In this document: positions 23,130-31,370 of the stretch, in pieces
Numbering within the stretch: position 1 is the first letter of the stretch
Layout: every line of letters starts with the position of its first letter
Source of the DNA: Bacillota bacterium
GTDB taxonomy: Bacteria > Bacillota > Clostridia > Oscillospirales > Ruminococcaceae
Assembly (NCBI GenBank): GCA_023431215.1
Contig: JAEYXR010000027.1
Coordinates: 1 to 40,700, forward strand
Length of the DNA: 40,700 nucleotides
Direction: 5' to 3'
The notes under the pieces: model-generated
Told to the model about the DNA's origin: nothing
The model's input: the letters and a program-made list of their open reading frames with translations, nothing else
The model's database searches: none
Translations under genes and position numbers: made by a program

Positions 23130-23870
23130 ATGACCGGAAAACAGATTCGTATGAAAAGAATTTTTAAGGAAGATGGCAAATGTGTTATTTCTGCACTGGA
23201 CATGGGTATGTTTAACGGTACAGTGTCTGGCTTAGAAAACCCAAGAGCTATCACCAAAATAGTGGTGGATGCCGGAGCGGACGCCATTATTGTGGGCCCA
23301 GGCTGGGCAAAAGCAACCTGGGATCTTTATGCCAACAAGGCTGCCCTCATTTTACGCGTTACCGGTGGTGTTAGCCGCTTTTCTTCCGACCCCGGCTGCC
23401 ACACCCTAACAACCACTGTAGAAGAAGCCGTTGCCCTGGGTGCAGATGCAGTAATGAATATGGTGTTTATCGGAGACCCCGTGAATGAACACCGTCAGCT
23501 TGAACAAATGAAAGAGCTGAGCCTGGAATGCCACAAATATGGCATGGTGCTCTTTACCGAGCTCTTGCACGCCAATTATGATGACCAGTCTGATCCCGAG
23601 TGGATTGATGCTTGTATGCGTGCGGGCTTTGAGTACGGTGCCGATGCAGTCAAGATTCTCTATTCCCGCGAAAATTACGATAAGATTATAAGAACCTGCC
23701 CTGTCCCTGTTGTGATGGCTGGGGGCCCAAAAAGCGCTGATTTATATGAGCTGGTTCAAAACACCATTGATGCAGGCGGCGCAGGCTGCGCTATCGGCCG
23801 TAACGTTTATGGCTCTGCCAACCCCGCCGAAGCAATCCAAAAGCTGGTTCAGATTGTACATAACAACTAG
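23130..23870 (+). CDS. class I (DhnA/LsrF-like) aldolase
   Basis: A 246-residue TIM-barrel protein of the DeoC/FbaB/LacD aldolase family. CVISALDMGMFNGTVSGLENP at the N-terminus resembles LsrF and DhnA-type aldolases (substrate loop MGxFNGP). The Schiff-base lysine is K175 in GADAVKILYSREN, and phosphate-binding segments are VVMAGGP and GAGCAIGRNVYG. It cleaves or forms a phosphorylated ketose or thioester-type intermediate in the cytosol. It follows the SorC regulator by 11 bp. The SorC-plus-LsrF-like pairing recalls the lsr (AI-2) locus, but the transporter type differs. Confidence 0.88.
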   Translation: MTGKQIRMKRIFKEDGKCVISALDMGMFNGTVSGLENPRAITKIVVDAGADAIIVGPGWAKATWDLYANKAALILRVTGGVSRFSSDPGCHTLTTTVEEAVALGADAVMNMVFIGDPVNEHRQLEQMKELSLECHKYGMVLFTELLHANYDDQSDPEWIDACMRAGFEYGADAVKILYSRENYDKIIRTCPVPVVMAGGPKSADLYELVQNTIDAGGAGCAIGRNVYGSANPAEAIQKLVQIVHNN

Positions 23871-23920
23871 GGGCTTTGCAGTAATGCTTAATAGAATTGA
23901 CGATAAAAAGGATGATAGTA

Positions 23921-24940
23921 ATGAAAGCTGCCATGTATCGCGGCGTAGGTCAAATTGCCATTGAAGAAATTGAAAAGCCAGCTATTCAAGCGGATGAATA
24001 CTTAGTAGAGGTTTTGTGCAGCGGCCTGTGCGGCACAGACATTAAGACCTTTAAGCAGGGGCACAGAATGTTTACCCCTCCCTGTGTGCTAGGGCACGAA
24101 TTTTGCGGGCGAATTGTAGAAACCGGTGCCGATATGGACAGTAGCTTGCTAGGTAAAAAGGTAGTATGCGCCCCCTATATCGGCTGTGGGCATTGCGATT
24201 TGTGCCGTGACGGCCTTGAAGAGCTTTGCTACGACAAAATTGGCACCTCGGGTGCCTTTACCGAGTACCTGGTGGTAGACAAGGCTCTGGCCAACGGCGG
24301 CATGGTGGTACTGGACGAGGATGCTGACATTCGCCAGATGACCATGGCCGAGCCCCTTGCCTGCATTATAAACTCCATTGAGAAATCCAAGGTACAGATG
24401 GGACAGAATGTTCTTGTCATTGGTGCAGGCCCCATGGGACTCATCCATATTGAAGCATTAAAGCTTTATGGCGCCAGAAAAATAATTGTAACTGAAATGA
24501 ATGAGAATAGGCAGGCCGTTGCAGCCAAGATGGACGCTATCGTCATCAATCCTGCCCTTTGCAACGTGAAAGAAGAATTGGATCGGGTGCTGCAGGGCGA
24601 ACGGCTTGATCATATTTTTGTCTGTGTCGGTGCACCGCAGGTGGTGGAGGATGCATATGCCTTGGCCAAGGAGGGGACTACCATAAACATCTTTGGCGGG
24701 TTAAAAAGCGGATCTACCATTACCATCGATCCCAATGTGATTCATTACAGCGAGGTGACCATGCTTGGCTCCTTTGGTTTTAGCTCTAAGGACTTTTTAA
24801 CCGCCGCCAAGCTGCTATCCTCCGGCAAGGTCAATCTGGCTCAAATTATTTCGGATACCTACCATCTTGATGACGCTGCATTAGCCTTTGAGCGGGCTGC
24901 CCAAGGAGACGTGCTAAAAATATTAATTGAAATGAAGTAG
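23921..24940 (+). CDS. zinc-dependent medium-chain dehydrogenase (sorbitol/threonine type)
   Basis: A 339-residue MDR protein. Catalytic zinc ligands are C37, H59 and E60 (GLCGTD, GHEF). The structural zinc site has cysteines C89, C92, C95 and C103 in GCGHCDLCRDGLEELC. The Rossmann motif is NVLVIGAGPMGLIHIEALK (about 167-183), followed by VTEMNENR, whose acidic end favours NAD. It oxidises or reduces a polyol, sugar or hydroxy acid. ATG 23921 is chosen over 23897 because AAGGATGAT precedes it and MKAAMYRG is the family start. It is the second dehydrogenase of the operon, acting on a carbon separate from the iron enzyme. Confidence 0.9.
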   Translation: MKAAMYRGVGQIAIEEIEKPAIQADEYLVEVLCSGLCGTDIKTFKQGHRMFTPPCVLGHEFCGRIVETGADMDSSLLGKKVVCAPYIGCGHCDLCRDGLEELCYDKIGTSGAFTEYLVVDKALANGGMVVLDEDADIRQMTMAEPLACIINSIEKSKVQMGQNVLVIGAGPMGLIHIEALKLYGARKIIVTEMNENRQAVAAKMDAIVINPALCNVKEELDRVLQGERLDHIFVCVGAPQVVEDAYALAKEGTTINIFGGLKSGSTITIDPNVIHYSEVTMLGSFGFSSKDFLTAAKLLSSGKVNLAQIISDTYHLDDAALAFERAAQGDVLKILIEMK

Positions 24941-24980
24941 GGACTTTTCAGAAACACCCTAGTGAAGGAGATTTTGACAG

Positions 24981-26222
24981 ATGAAGCTATTGGTTGTGAG
25001 CATAGATGCACTATTTTCTGCCGATTTGGAGTATTGCAGTCAATATCCTGCACTCTCCGAATTGTTAAAGCATAGTATTACCGTCAAGGATATGCAGGCA
25101 GTATATCCCGCTCTCACCTACCCCTGTCACGCCTCTATCCTGTCCGGCAACTATCCTGCCGTACATGGAGTGTATCATAATCTGGAGTGCGTGCCAAATG
25201 CACACTATTCCGATTGGAAGTGGTATTACCAGGAGGTGAAATGTCCTACACTATTTAACTACTGCCACCGGGCGGGATGGAAAACATCCTCTGTCTTTTG
25301 GCCTGTAACAGCCAATGCACCTGTGGATTACCTGGTGCCTGAAATATGGTCCTATACAGGTGATCCTGTGGAGGTAATAAAATCGACCTCAGACGGGGCA
25401 ACCAATGCGATCATAGAAAAATATCGGGAGCTAGTGGACTTTACCTCCAAGTATAAGCTTGATTTGTTTGCAAAAAATTGTGCTGCAGAGATCATTAGTC
25501 AGTATCATCCCGATGCAATGTTTTTACACTTTTCTCTTGTAGACAATACCCGCCATGGCTATGGCACTCGCCATCCTAAGGTTGTAGCGGCGATACAGCA
25601 GTGCTATGAGTGGTTGGAGGAAATCTTGCAGCTCTGCCTTACAGAGCAGGGTAACGAGGCGTTTACCCTGGTGGTTTTGGGCGACCACGGCCACCTGGAT
25701 TGCCACAGCAAACTTTCGGTGAATCAGCTGTTTGCCCAAAAGGGCTGGCTGGAGCTTGGTACAGCAAAAGCACTGAGCGATTGTCCTGTGTTTTGCCATG
25801 CGGCAGGGGTGTCCGCACAGGTATATCTGCAGGATAAGACCCTGCAGCCACAAGTCGAAGAGCTGTTTAAGCAGTTAGTCTGCGACGGCTATCTATTGGG
25901 GTGGTATCCCACTCCTGCGGTAAGAGAGTGGGGACTGGATGGCCCCTTTGATTATGTGTTGGAAGCTGCCGATGGATACTTTTTTGTTGGCGCAATTACC
26001 CAAAGCTTTGTTACCCTGGTATCTGCCAAGGAGGGTAAGGGGCCTATTGGTAAGCATGGACATTGCCCCCTGAGAGGAGAAAAACCTCCATTTGTTTTGT
26101 GCCACCCCAGCTTACCCAATGCAGCTGTGACTCAAGGAAAGAACATTGTAGACATTGCACCTACCCTTTGCAAATTCTTAACCTTGCCGTCAGATAGGAT
26201 GCAGGGAAGCAGCATCCTGTAA
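24981..26222 (+). CDS. type I phosphodiesterase/nucleotide pyrophosphatase (alkaline phosphatase superfamily)
   Basis: A 413-residue protein of the PF01663 group. Two-metal active site: D9 (SIDAL), nucleophile T46 (YPALTYPCHASILSG), D and H in HFSLVDNTRHGYG (about 180-192), D and H in LGDHGH (about 232-237), and H in GKHGHCP. It hydrolyses phosphodiester or pyrophosphate bonds. There is no signal peptide, so it acts in the cytoplasm on imported or internal substrate, unlike most secreted NPP enzymes. AAGGAG lies 12 nt before ATG 24981. It is the last gene of the operon; a terminator-like hairpin lies at 26309-26338. Confidence 0.88.
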   Translation: MKLLVVSIDALFSADLEYCSQYPALSELLKHSITVKDMQAVYPALTYPCHASILSGNYPAVHGVYHNLECVPNAHYSDWKWYYQEVKCPTLFNYCHRAGWKTSSVFWPVTANAPVDYLVPEIWSYTGDPVEVIKSTSDGATNAIIEKYRELVDFTSKYKLDLFAKNCAAEIISQYHPDAMFLHFSLVDNTRHGYGTRHPKVVAAIQQCYEWLEEILQLCLTEQGNEAFTLVVLGDHGHLDCHSKLSVNQLFAQKGWLELGTAKALSDCPVFCHAAGVSAQVYLQDKTLQPQVEELFKQLVCDGYLLGWYPTPAVREWGLDGPFDYVLEAADGYFFVGAITQSFVTLVSAKEGKGPIGKHGHCPLRGEKPPFVLCHPSLPNAAVTQGKNIVDIAPTLCKFLTLPSDRMQGSSIL

Positions 26223-26263
26223 CTGCATTGGTCAGACAACCCGGTACGAAACAATAGGAAGTG

Positions 26264-26338
26264 TTGCTTTGACACAAAGGGTAGTTGTATAATAGTCTTA
26301 GCAAATACAAAACCAGTTCTGTTTTCAGAACTGGTTTT
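26264..26338 (+). promoter_or_regulatory. promoter plus 5' hairpin before the M20 peptidase gene
   Basis: TTGCTT (26264-26269) and TATAAT (26288-26293) are 18 bp apart; the predicted start is near 26300. A perfect 13-bp stem follows (26309-26321 with 26326-26338: AAAACCAGTTCTG / CAGAACTGGTTTT, TTTT loop), then GGGAGGA and ATG. The hairpin can terminate the upstream operon and, on its own transcript, sits at the very 5' end, where it could stabilise or attenuate. Confidence 0.55.
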
Positions 26339-26377
26339 GGTGTTTCTATTTCATCATTTACTGGGAGGATACACCGG

Positions 26378-27487
26378 ATGAATCAGAAAAGATTACTAAA
26401 CCGCTTTTTGGAATACGTTAAAATTGATAGTGAAACGGGACATGAAGAAGAGATTCAGCAGCGGTTGCTTAGCGACTTTGCTGCCATGGGGGTAGAGGCG
26501 AGCTGTGACTACTGTGGCGATGCCTTTGGCTCCAATTCGGGTAACGTTTTTGTGCGACTAGAAGGGGATAGCCAATATGAGCCACTGCTGTTTTGTGCCC
26601 ATGTCGATACCGTTTCTCCCGGTAAAGGTGTAAAACCTCAGGTTTGCCAAGGCTACATTACAAGTGATGGCACCACAGTGCTGGGCAGCGATGATAAAAG
26701 TGGTGTTGCTGCCATTGTGGAGGCGATTCAGACATTACAGGAAAGCCAGCTTCCACACCGCACCATCGAAGCGGTTTTTACCATCTCTGAGGAAGGCGGA
26801 TTGCATGGCTCCAATGCCTTTGATACCTCCTTGTTACAGGCGAAAATGGGCGTTGTCTTAGATAGCGGCGGCCCTGTGGGGCACTGTATTGTTTCAGCAC
26901 CGGGCAAAATAGCCATAGAAGCTACTGTGACAGGAAAGGCTGCACATGCAGGCACACAGCCAGAATGTGGTATCAGTGCCATTCAGGTGATGTCTCATGC
27001 CATTGCGCAAATGAAGTTGCTGCGAATTGATGAAGATACTACCGCTAACATTGGCAGTATTGAGGCAAGCTATCCAACCAACATTGTTGCAGAAAGCTGT
27101 ACCATGCAGGCAGAATGCCGGAGCTTGGATACTGAAAAGCTGTACGCCCAAAGCAACCACATGGAGCAGTGCTTACGGAATGCCTGCCATACATTTGGTG
27201 CTGTATTGAATTATCAAGCAACACCTATTTATTTGGGATATACCACCCAAGACCATCACCCTATGCTGGAACTGCTGGAGCATCGCCTGAGTCAGATGGG
27301 ACTCGATATGGTCAAACGCCATAGCGGTGGTGGAAGTGATACCAATATCTTTCGTCAAAAGGGCATTTTTGCGGTCAATCTAGGAGTTGGAATGGAACAG
27401 GTACACAGCAAAAACGAACGTATTGGAATAAAGCAAATGGAAGCAGCTGCCGAGTTGCTCATACTGCTGGCACTTACTGATAACTGA
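26378..27487 (+). CDS. M20-family peptidase (PepT-like tripeptidase)
   Basis: A 369-residue zinc aminopeptidase. Metal ligands are H75 and D77 (CAHVDTV), D105/D106 (LGSDDKSG), catalytic E138 and ligand E139 (SEEGG), and a C-terminal His in EQVHSKNERI. The lid domain is the usual insertion (about 175-285). PepT-like enzymes release N-terminal residues from tripeptides in the cytosol. ATG 26378 has GGGAGGA 7 nt upstream; the longer frame from 26285 would run through the hairpin. It has its own promoter, so it is not part of the sugar operon. Confidence 0.88.
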   Translation: MNQKRLLNRFLEYVKIDSETGHEEEIQQRLLSDFAAMGVEASCDYCGDAFGSNSGNVFVRLEGDSQYEPLLFCAHVDTVSPGKGVKPQVCQGYITSDGTTVLGSDDKSGVAAIVEAIQTLQESQLPHRTIEAVFTISEEGGLHGSNAFDTSLLQAKMGVVLDSGGPVGHCIVSAPGKIAIEATVTGKAAHAGTQPECGISAIQVMSHAIAQMKLLRIDEDTTANIGSIEASYPTNIVAESCTMQAECRSLDTEKLYAQSNHMEQCLRNACHTFGAVLNYQATPIYLGYTTQDHHPMLELLEHRLSQMGLDMVKRHSGGGSDTNIFRQKGIFAVNLGVGMEQVHSKNERIGIKQMEAAAELLILLALTDN

Positions 27488-27508
27488 CCAGCTACCTTGG
27501 TGTAGATA

Positions 27509-27928
27509 GTGCTCCCAGTCTACCCCCTACAAATCCGTGCATCACTTAATATATCCAGAGCATCGATCCGCGTTGTGGCGGAATGTCTGAACATTGATGA
27601 AAACAGAGCCCGTGTAAGTTTGGAGACGCTGGCAGACTCCGGTATAATTGAAGCTGGCGGTAATGGGCGCGGACGGTTGCTACGCAACGAGGCTCTTTAC
27701 CAAATGGCACTAAGTAGAGGCTATGTTGCCTCTGAAAGTGAGATTGAAGATTTGATTCAGGAGATGAAAGACTACTATCATAGTGACGATGCTATTGGAA
27801 TTGATGTTGTCACTGCTTATATTGCCGGTACAGGGATGACTCCTGATGCCTATTTTGAAAATCAATATGACATCTATAAAAAGGACTTTACCATTGGCCA
27901 CTATTTGGAAGATGTCAAGGCAGATTAG
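27509..27928 (+). pseudogene. chimeric ORF: wHTH fragment fused to SurA_N-like fragment
   Basis: A 139-codon open frame from GTG 27509. Residues about 13-56 (NISRASIRVVAECLNIDENRAR and SGIIEAGGNGRGR) resemble the C-terminal winged helix of AlbA_2/RecG-like ATP-binding proteins. Residues about 60-139 (ALYQMALSRGYVASESEIED, then DAYFENQYDIYKKDFTIGHYLEDVK) resemble the N-terminal chaperone domain of SurA/PrsA-type proteins. These two do not normally occur together, so the frame probably joins two gene remnants by deletion. No Shine-Dalgarno site is evident. Family assignments are from memory and need a search. Confidence 0.4.
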
Positions 27929-27979
27929 GTGGTTGATCTAAGACAAATAGAAAAGTAAAAATGGCGAAAATATTCATCT

Positions 27980-28008
27980 GGGGCCCCTTTTGGGGCTCCT
28001 TCCTTTTT
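27980..28008 (+). terminator. terminator after the chimeric ORF
   Basis: An 8-bp stem (27980-27987 with 27992-27999, one wobble), TTTT loop, then TTCCTTTTT. It is a strong rho-independent form. Confidence 0.75.
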
Positions 28009-28299
28009 AAATTGTGTGATTTTATCCCTGGATCGACTCCTTTATCGATTTGTACGACCCTCTGATTATGCCACCCGAATTGATCAAGGCACATAACAGT
28101 AAGGGGATTTTCAGTTGTGCGTGACATTCGAGGTCATCTAACGACGAGTGTGTTCTGCTGTCTTGGCGTACTCTAAAGCGGTATTAAAAACTCCTTTCCC
28201 GAATAAAACAGCAGCAGCCACCACATGGGTAACTGCTGTTGCTCTGCATCTGGTTATACAAACTGTAAATAAATTTATTGCTCTCGGTTGTGGGTGAAA
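28009..28299. other. gene-free stretch before the HipA-like pseudogene
   Basis: No supportable gene. A short plus-strand run (about 28019-28120, FYPWIDSFIDLYDPLIMPPE) looks protein-like but is too short to assign. A hairpin (arms AACAGCAG near 28206 and CTGCTGTT near 28232) is present. Probably decayed DNA at the element edge. Confidence 0.4.
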
Positions 28300-28337
28300 A
28301 TAACGGGTACTCGGCTTTTACACCGAATACCCGTTAT
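28300..28337 (-). terminator. terminator of the HipA-like gene
   Basis: A 15-bp stem (28300-28314 with 28323-28337) with one mismatch-type pair. On the minus strand it is followed by TTTTCACCC. It lies 38 bp after the HipA-like stop. Confidence 0.75.
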
Positions 28338-28375
28338 CTTGTTCCAATTCTGCCTGACAGATGTTGTAATCTATT

Positions 28376-29613
28376 TCACATAGACAGCTTTGGAGTATAG
28401 TCCTCAGCAATATTCTCCTCTACATCATCCTTGGTGGAATCGATGGTATAGGAGGGATAGAAATCCATTGTCTGAAGGGTATGAATCCGTTTCTCCATCG
28501 TCTCTGTAATTGCGTCGATCCTGTCGTCGCCGATGAATTCCTTTGCCTGTTCGCCGGACAGAGCCTCTCGGACTAAAGCATCAATATCCCTCAGCGCATC
28601 GAAGTCGATCCAATCCAAGGAAGATACCAGCTTAAGCTGGTCGGAATGATTCTTTTTAAATGGCTTGCAAACGATATCCTGTTGGATGCGTATTCGTGGT
28701 GCGGTTCTGTCATATCCCAGAGAGCTGCCGCTATTAAAGATAGGAGCCATGCCAATCCATTCTAAAGTCTCCGGATTACGGAGTAAACCAAAGTTGTTGA
28801 GGTGACGGTCTTCGTTGGCAATGAGGTAATCCAATACAATCATCCGATCCAGAGCAGGAACAATGCCACTCACACCGAGAATTTGGCAGCAGTTCACAAA
28901 ATGCTGATAGATCGAGGTACTATTGCTCTTTTTTAACGTTTGCATGATGCGCCATGCACTGATCAATTCTGTATCTGTGGTTACAAAGTCCTCGCAGACG
29001 CTATAGGGATAGCCGTCATTCCAAAGAAGCGTATACGGAGCATGGGGAATGTGCAACCGCTGCATAAGACCGGTGGCAATGATCTCGTTGATTGGCTGCT
29101 GCTGGAAGGGATTGCTCCCGCCCTTGATGAGGCAACGTTTACCGTCAATGATTTTCCACCGCTTTTTCAGAAAACCATCTGATGTGTTATCTCTGGGGAG
29201 CTAAAGTCAAAACCATCGAGCTTTTTGGGATGGCCAAACAGAACATCGCCTATGTCATCGAAAAAAGGATTATCAAAGAAATTGATCTGATCCCAAGTGA
29301 GACTGGAGCCCTGCGGGCATATCCAGTAATGATCCGAGAGGCTGAGTCCATAACAACGTAGCAGGAGCAGCGTAGTGCTGGCAACATGTAGCGTTTCCAA
29401 AGCCTCCCGGATACCGGAACGGCTGGCGGGAATCGAGCGGTCAGCCCACCATTCATTGAGAGCAGCGCGGTCGATGTTACCATTTGCGGAGCGAGTACCA
29501 ACCGGTAGGTGTTCCGGCGAATATACGATATTGACTTTCTGAATAAAGCCGGTGGCTTCGTCCAGCTCCAGATCGGCAATGGCTAACCGCTTATGCATCA
29601 ATGTGTAAACCAA
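28376..29613 (-). pseudogene. HipA-like kinase gene, frameshifted; DFG-like Asp replaced by Asn
   Basis: The gene starts at TTG 29613 with GGAGGGG 6 nt upstream. Its first part ends at 29167 after FSSPEITHQMVF. An apparent 2-nt duplication (CTCT at about 29190-29194) shifts the frame. Removing it continues through TSDGFLKKRWKIIDGKRC and LIKGGSNPFQQQPINEI into the frame ending at 28376, giving about 411 residues. The kinase motif LDYLIANEDRHLNNFG (catalytic Asp and Asn) is intact. The following metal motif reads PIFNSGSSLGYD (codon 28733-28735), where I expect Asp. HipA-like kinases phosphorylate protein targets in toxin or regulatory systems. A C-terminal fragment from ATG 29065 could still be translated but lacks the nucleotide-binding lobe. 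Confidence 0.8.
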
Positions 29614-29683
29614 GGCGTTCCCCTCCAACTGTTTTTCCTCATTGTAGTATACAAAAAACAGAGTTGCAAATTGAAAATAGGTG

Positions 29684-29865
29684 TCAAAATCTGCGCCGCA
29701 AAACAAAGATAAAAATCTGCGCTAAACGATTTCATCACAATGCAAAATGATAATTTTATGATAACTCTCCCCGGTTGGGATAGATATCCTCCAGTACTTG
29801 TGGTAAGGTGTGTGGTTGAGAAACGAGCAACTAAATCGTTCAAAATCTGCACCACATAAAACAAG
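29684..29865. repeat. direct and inverted repeats upstream of the integrase
   Basis: TCAAAATCTGC occurs at 29684-29694 and 29840-29850. AAAATCTGC also lies at 29712-29720. The first and last copies are similar over 25 bp (29684-29708 and 29840-29865, with CGCCGC versus CACCACAT after the core). AACGATTT (29725-29732) is inverted to AAATCGTT (29833-29840). Clustered short repeats between the HipA-like and integrase genes could be arm-type integrase/Xis sites or operator sites controlling both divergent genes. Confidence 0.5.
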
Positions 29866-29883
29866 AAAGAGGAGAATGAGCAT

Positions 29884-31032
29884 ATGACAAAGAAACGGGC
29901 CAACGGAGAGGGAAGTATCCGCAAGCGCGCCGACGGTCGCTGGGAGGGGCGGTACACTGCGGGACGCCATCCCGAGACTGGAAAACCCATCTATCGGAAT
30001 GTGCTGGGTAGGACGCAGGCCGAGGTAAAGGGAAAGCTCACCAAGGCAATCGAAGAAAGAAAGGGCCTCGATGTAACTAAGATTGGAGTCTACACGCTGG
30101 GCCAATGGATGGAGGTATGGTTTGAAAACGAGGCGCAGGTAAAAGTCCGACCGTCCTCCCATCAGACATACCGAGGATACATTGACAACCACATCAAGCC
30201 GAACATCGGAAACATTCCACTGGGGAAGCTTACCACACTGGATTTACAGTCTTTCTACAAAAAGCTACTCTCGGACGGGAGGGTGGAACGGACGGAATCC
30301 GCAAAGAAACCGAGGGGATTGAGTGCAAAAACGGTTCGCAATCTACATCAGGTGATTTCCTCTGCACTCAATCTGGCGGTACGGCAAAGGCTGATCGCGT
30401 TCAATCCGGCAGACGGTTGCGCTCTGCCGAAGGTGGAACATCGGGAGATGCAGACACTCACAGCGGAGCAACTGAACGCCTTCTTCCGAGAGGCGAAAAC
30501 CAGCGGAGTCTTCGAACTCTACTACATCGAGCTGGTAACGGGATTAAGGCGAGGCGAACTGCTGGGGCTAAAATGGGAAGATGTAAACTTGGATAGAAAT
30601 ATCCTGTACATCCGGCGGCAGGTGGCAAGAATCAATGGCGTTGTCACCGAAGCACCTCTGAAAACAAAAAATTCCTACCGCAACGTCTCCATTGGAGCGG
30701 ATGCAGCAGGAATTTTGAAAGCGCAGAAAGCAAGGGTGGGTGGAGTATATGTGTTCCCCTCTCCCACCGGAGGGCCAATTTCTCCGGATAGTGTGCTACA
30801 TATGCTCCACCGGGTATTGAAACGGGCAGGGCTGCCCAAAGTACGGTTCCATGATCTGCGGCACACCTTTGCCACGTTGGCACTCCAAAATGGCGTGGAC
30901 ATCAAAACTGTCTCCGGGATGCTGGGGCATTACAGCGCAGGGTTCACGCTGGACACCTATGCTCATGTGACCACGGAGGCACAGAGGAAAGCTGCGGATA
31001 CGATGGGAAATTTACTATCCGGTACTCTCTGA
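29884..31032 (+). CDS. int: tyrosine integrase (Tn916/phage type)
   Basis: A 382-residue recombinase with a short N-terminal arm-binding domain (KRANGEGSIRKRADGRWEGR), a SAM-like core-binding domain (about 70-175) and the catalytic domain (about 185-370). Catalytic residues are R222 (TGLRRGELLGL), K262, H323 and R326 (HDLRHTFA), H349 (LGHYS) and nucleophile Y359 (LDTYAHV). All are present, so it should be functional. ATG 29884 has GAGGAG upstream. It ends 129 bp from the 3' end of initiator tRNA-fMet and points toward it, the usual geometry of an element integrated at a tRNA 3' end. The rest of an element is missing except for the HipA-like pseudogene. Confidence 0.93.
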   Translation: MTKKRANGEGSIRKRADGRWEGRYTAGRHPETGKPIYRNVLGRTQAEVKGKLTKAIEERKGLDVTKIGVYTLGQWMEVWFENEAQVKVRPSSHQTYRGYIDNHIKPNIGNIPLGKLTTLDLQSFYKKLLSDGRVERTESAKKPRGLSAKTVRNLHQVISSALNLAVRQRLIAFNPADGCALPKVEHREMQTLTAEQLNAFFREAKTSGVFELYYIELVTGLRRGELLGLKWEDVNLDRNILYIRRQVARINGVVTEAPLKTKNSYRNVSIGADAAGILKAQKARVGGVYVFPSPTGGPISPDSVLHMLHRVLKRAGLPKVRFHDLRHTFATLALQNGVDIKTVSGMLGHYSAGFTLDTYAHVTTEAQRKAADTMGNLLSGTL

Positions 31033-31124
31033 TCCTTTCTGGACGTTTCCGCATCTGGGTCAGGGTTTGGGTCAAGGCATAAACTGCAGTTTGGAGGCAC
31101 AGGTAAAATCGAAGAAAAATAGAG

Positions 31125-31160
31125 AAAACCCGCTGAAATCAGGCGAGTTAAGCGGGTTTT

Positions 31161-31164
<4 letters not shown>
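31125..31164 (+). terminator. terminator of the integrase gene
   Basis: A 10-bp stem (31125-31134 with 31151-31160: AAAACCCGCT / AGCGGGTTTT) is followed by T. It abuts the CCA end of the tRNA gene on the other strand. Confidence 0.75.
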
Positions 31165-31237
<73 letters not shown>

Positions 31238-31311
31238 ATATGAATGCTCCCTTAAGGCGCTAGACTAGTATAGCACAAAGAAAAATAAAATGCAAGAGTT
31301 TTTTTGCACTT

Positions 31312-31350
31312 AAAGAAAAATAGCGGGCGGACATGGTAGTTTCCGCCCGC
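31312..31350 (-). terminator. terminator of the small membrane protein gene
   Basis: On the minus strand GCGGGCGGA (31350-31342) pairs with TCCGCCCGC (31331-31323), followed by TATTTTTCTTT. It lies 21 bp after the stop. Confidence 0.8.
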
Positions 31351-31370
31351 ATGGTGCAAACGTAAACCTG

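Noticed and set aside
27929..31160. Second attachment site matching the tRNA-fMet 3' end
   Set aside because: I looked for the tRNA 3' sequence TGGTTGCGGAGGCAGG to the left of the integrase and found no copy in the window.
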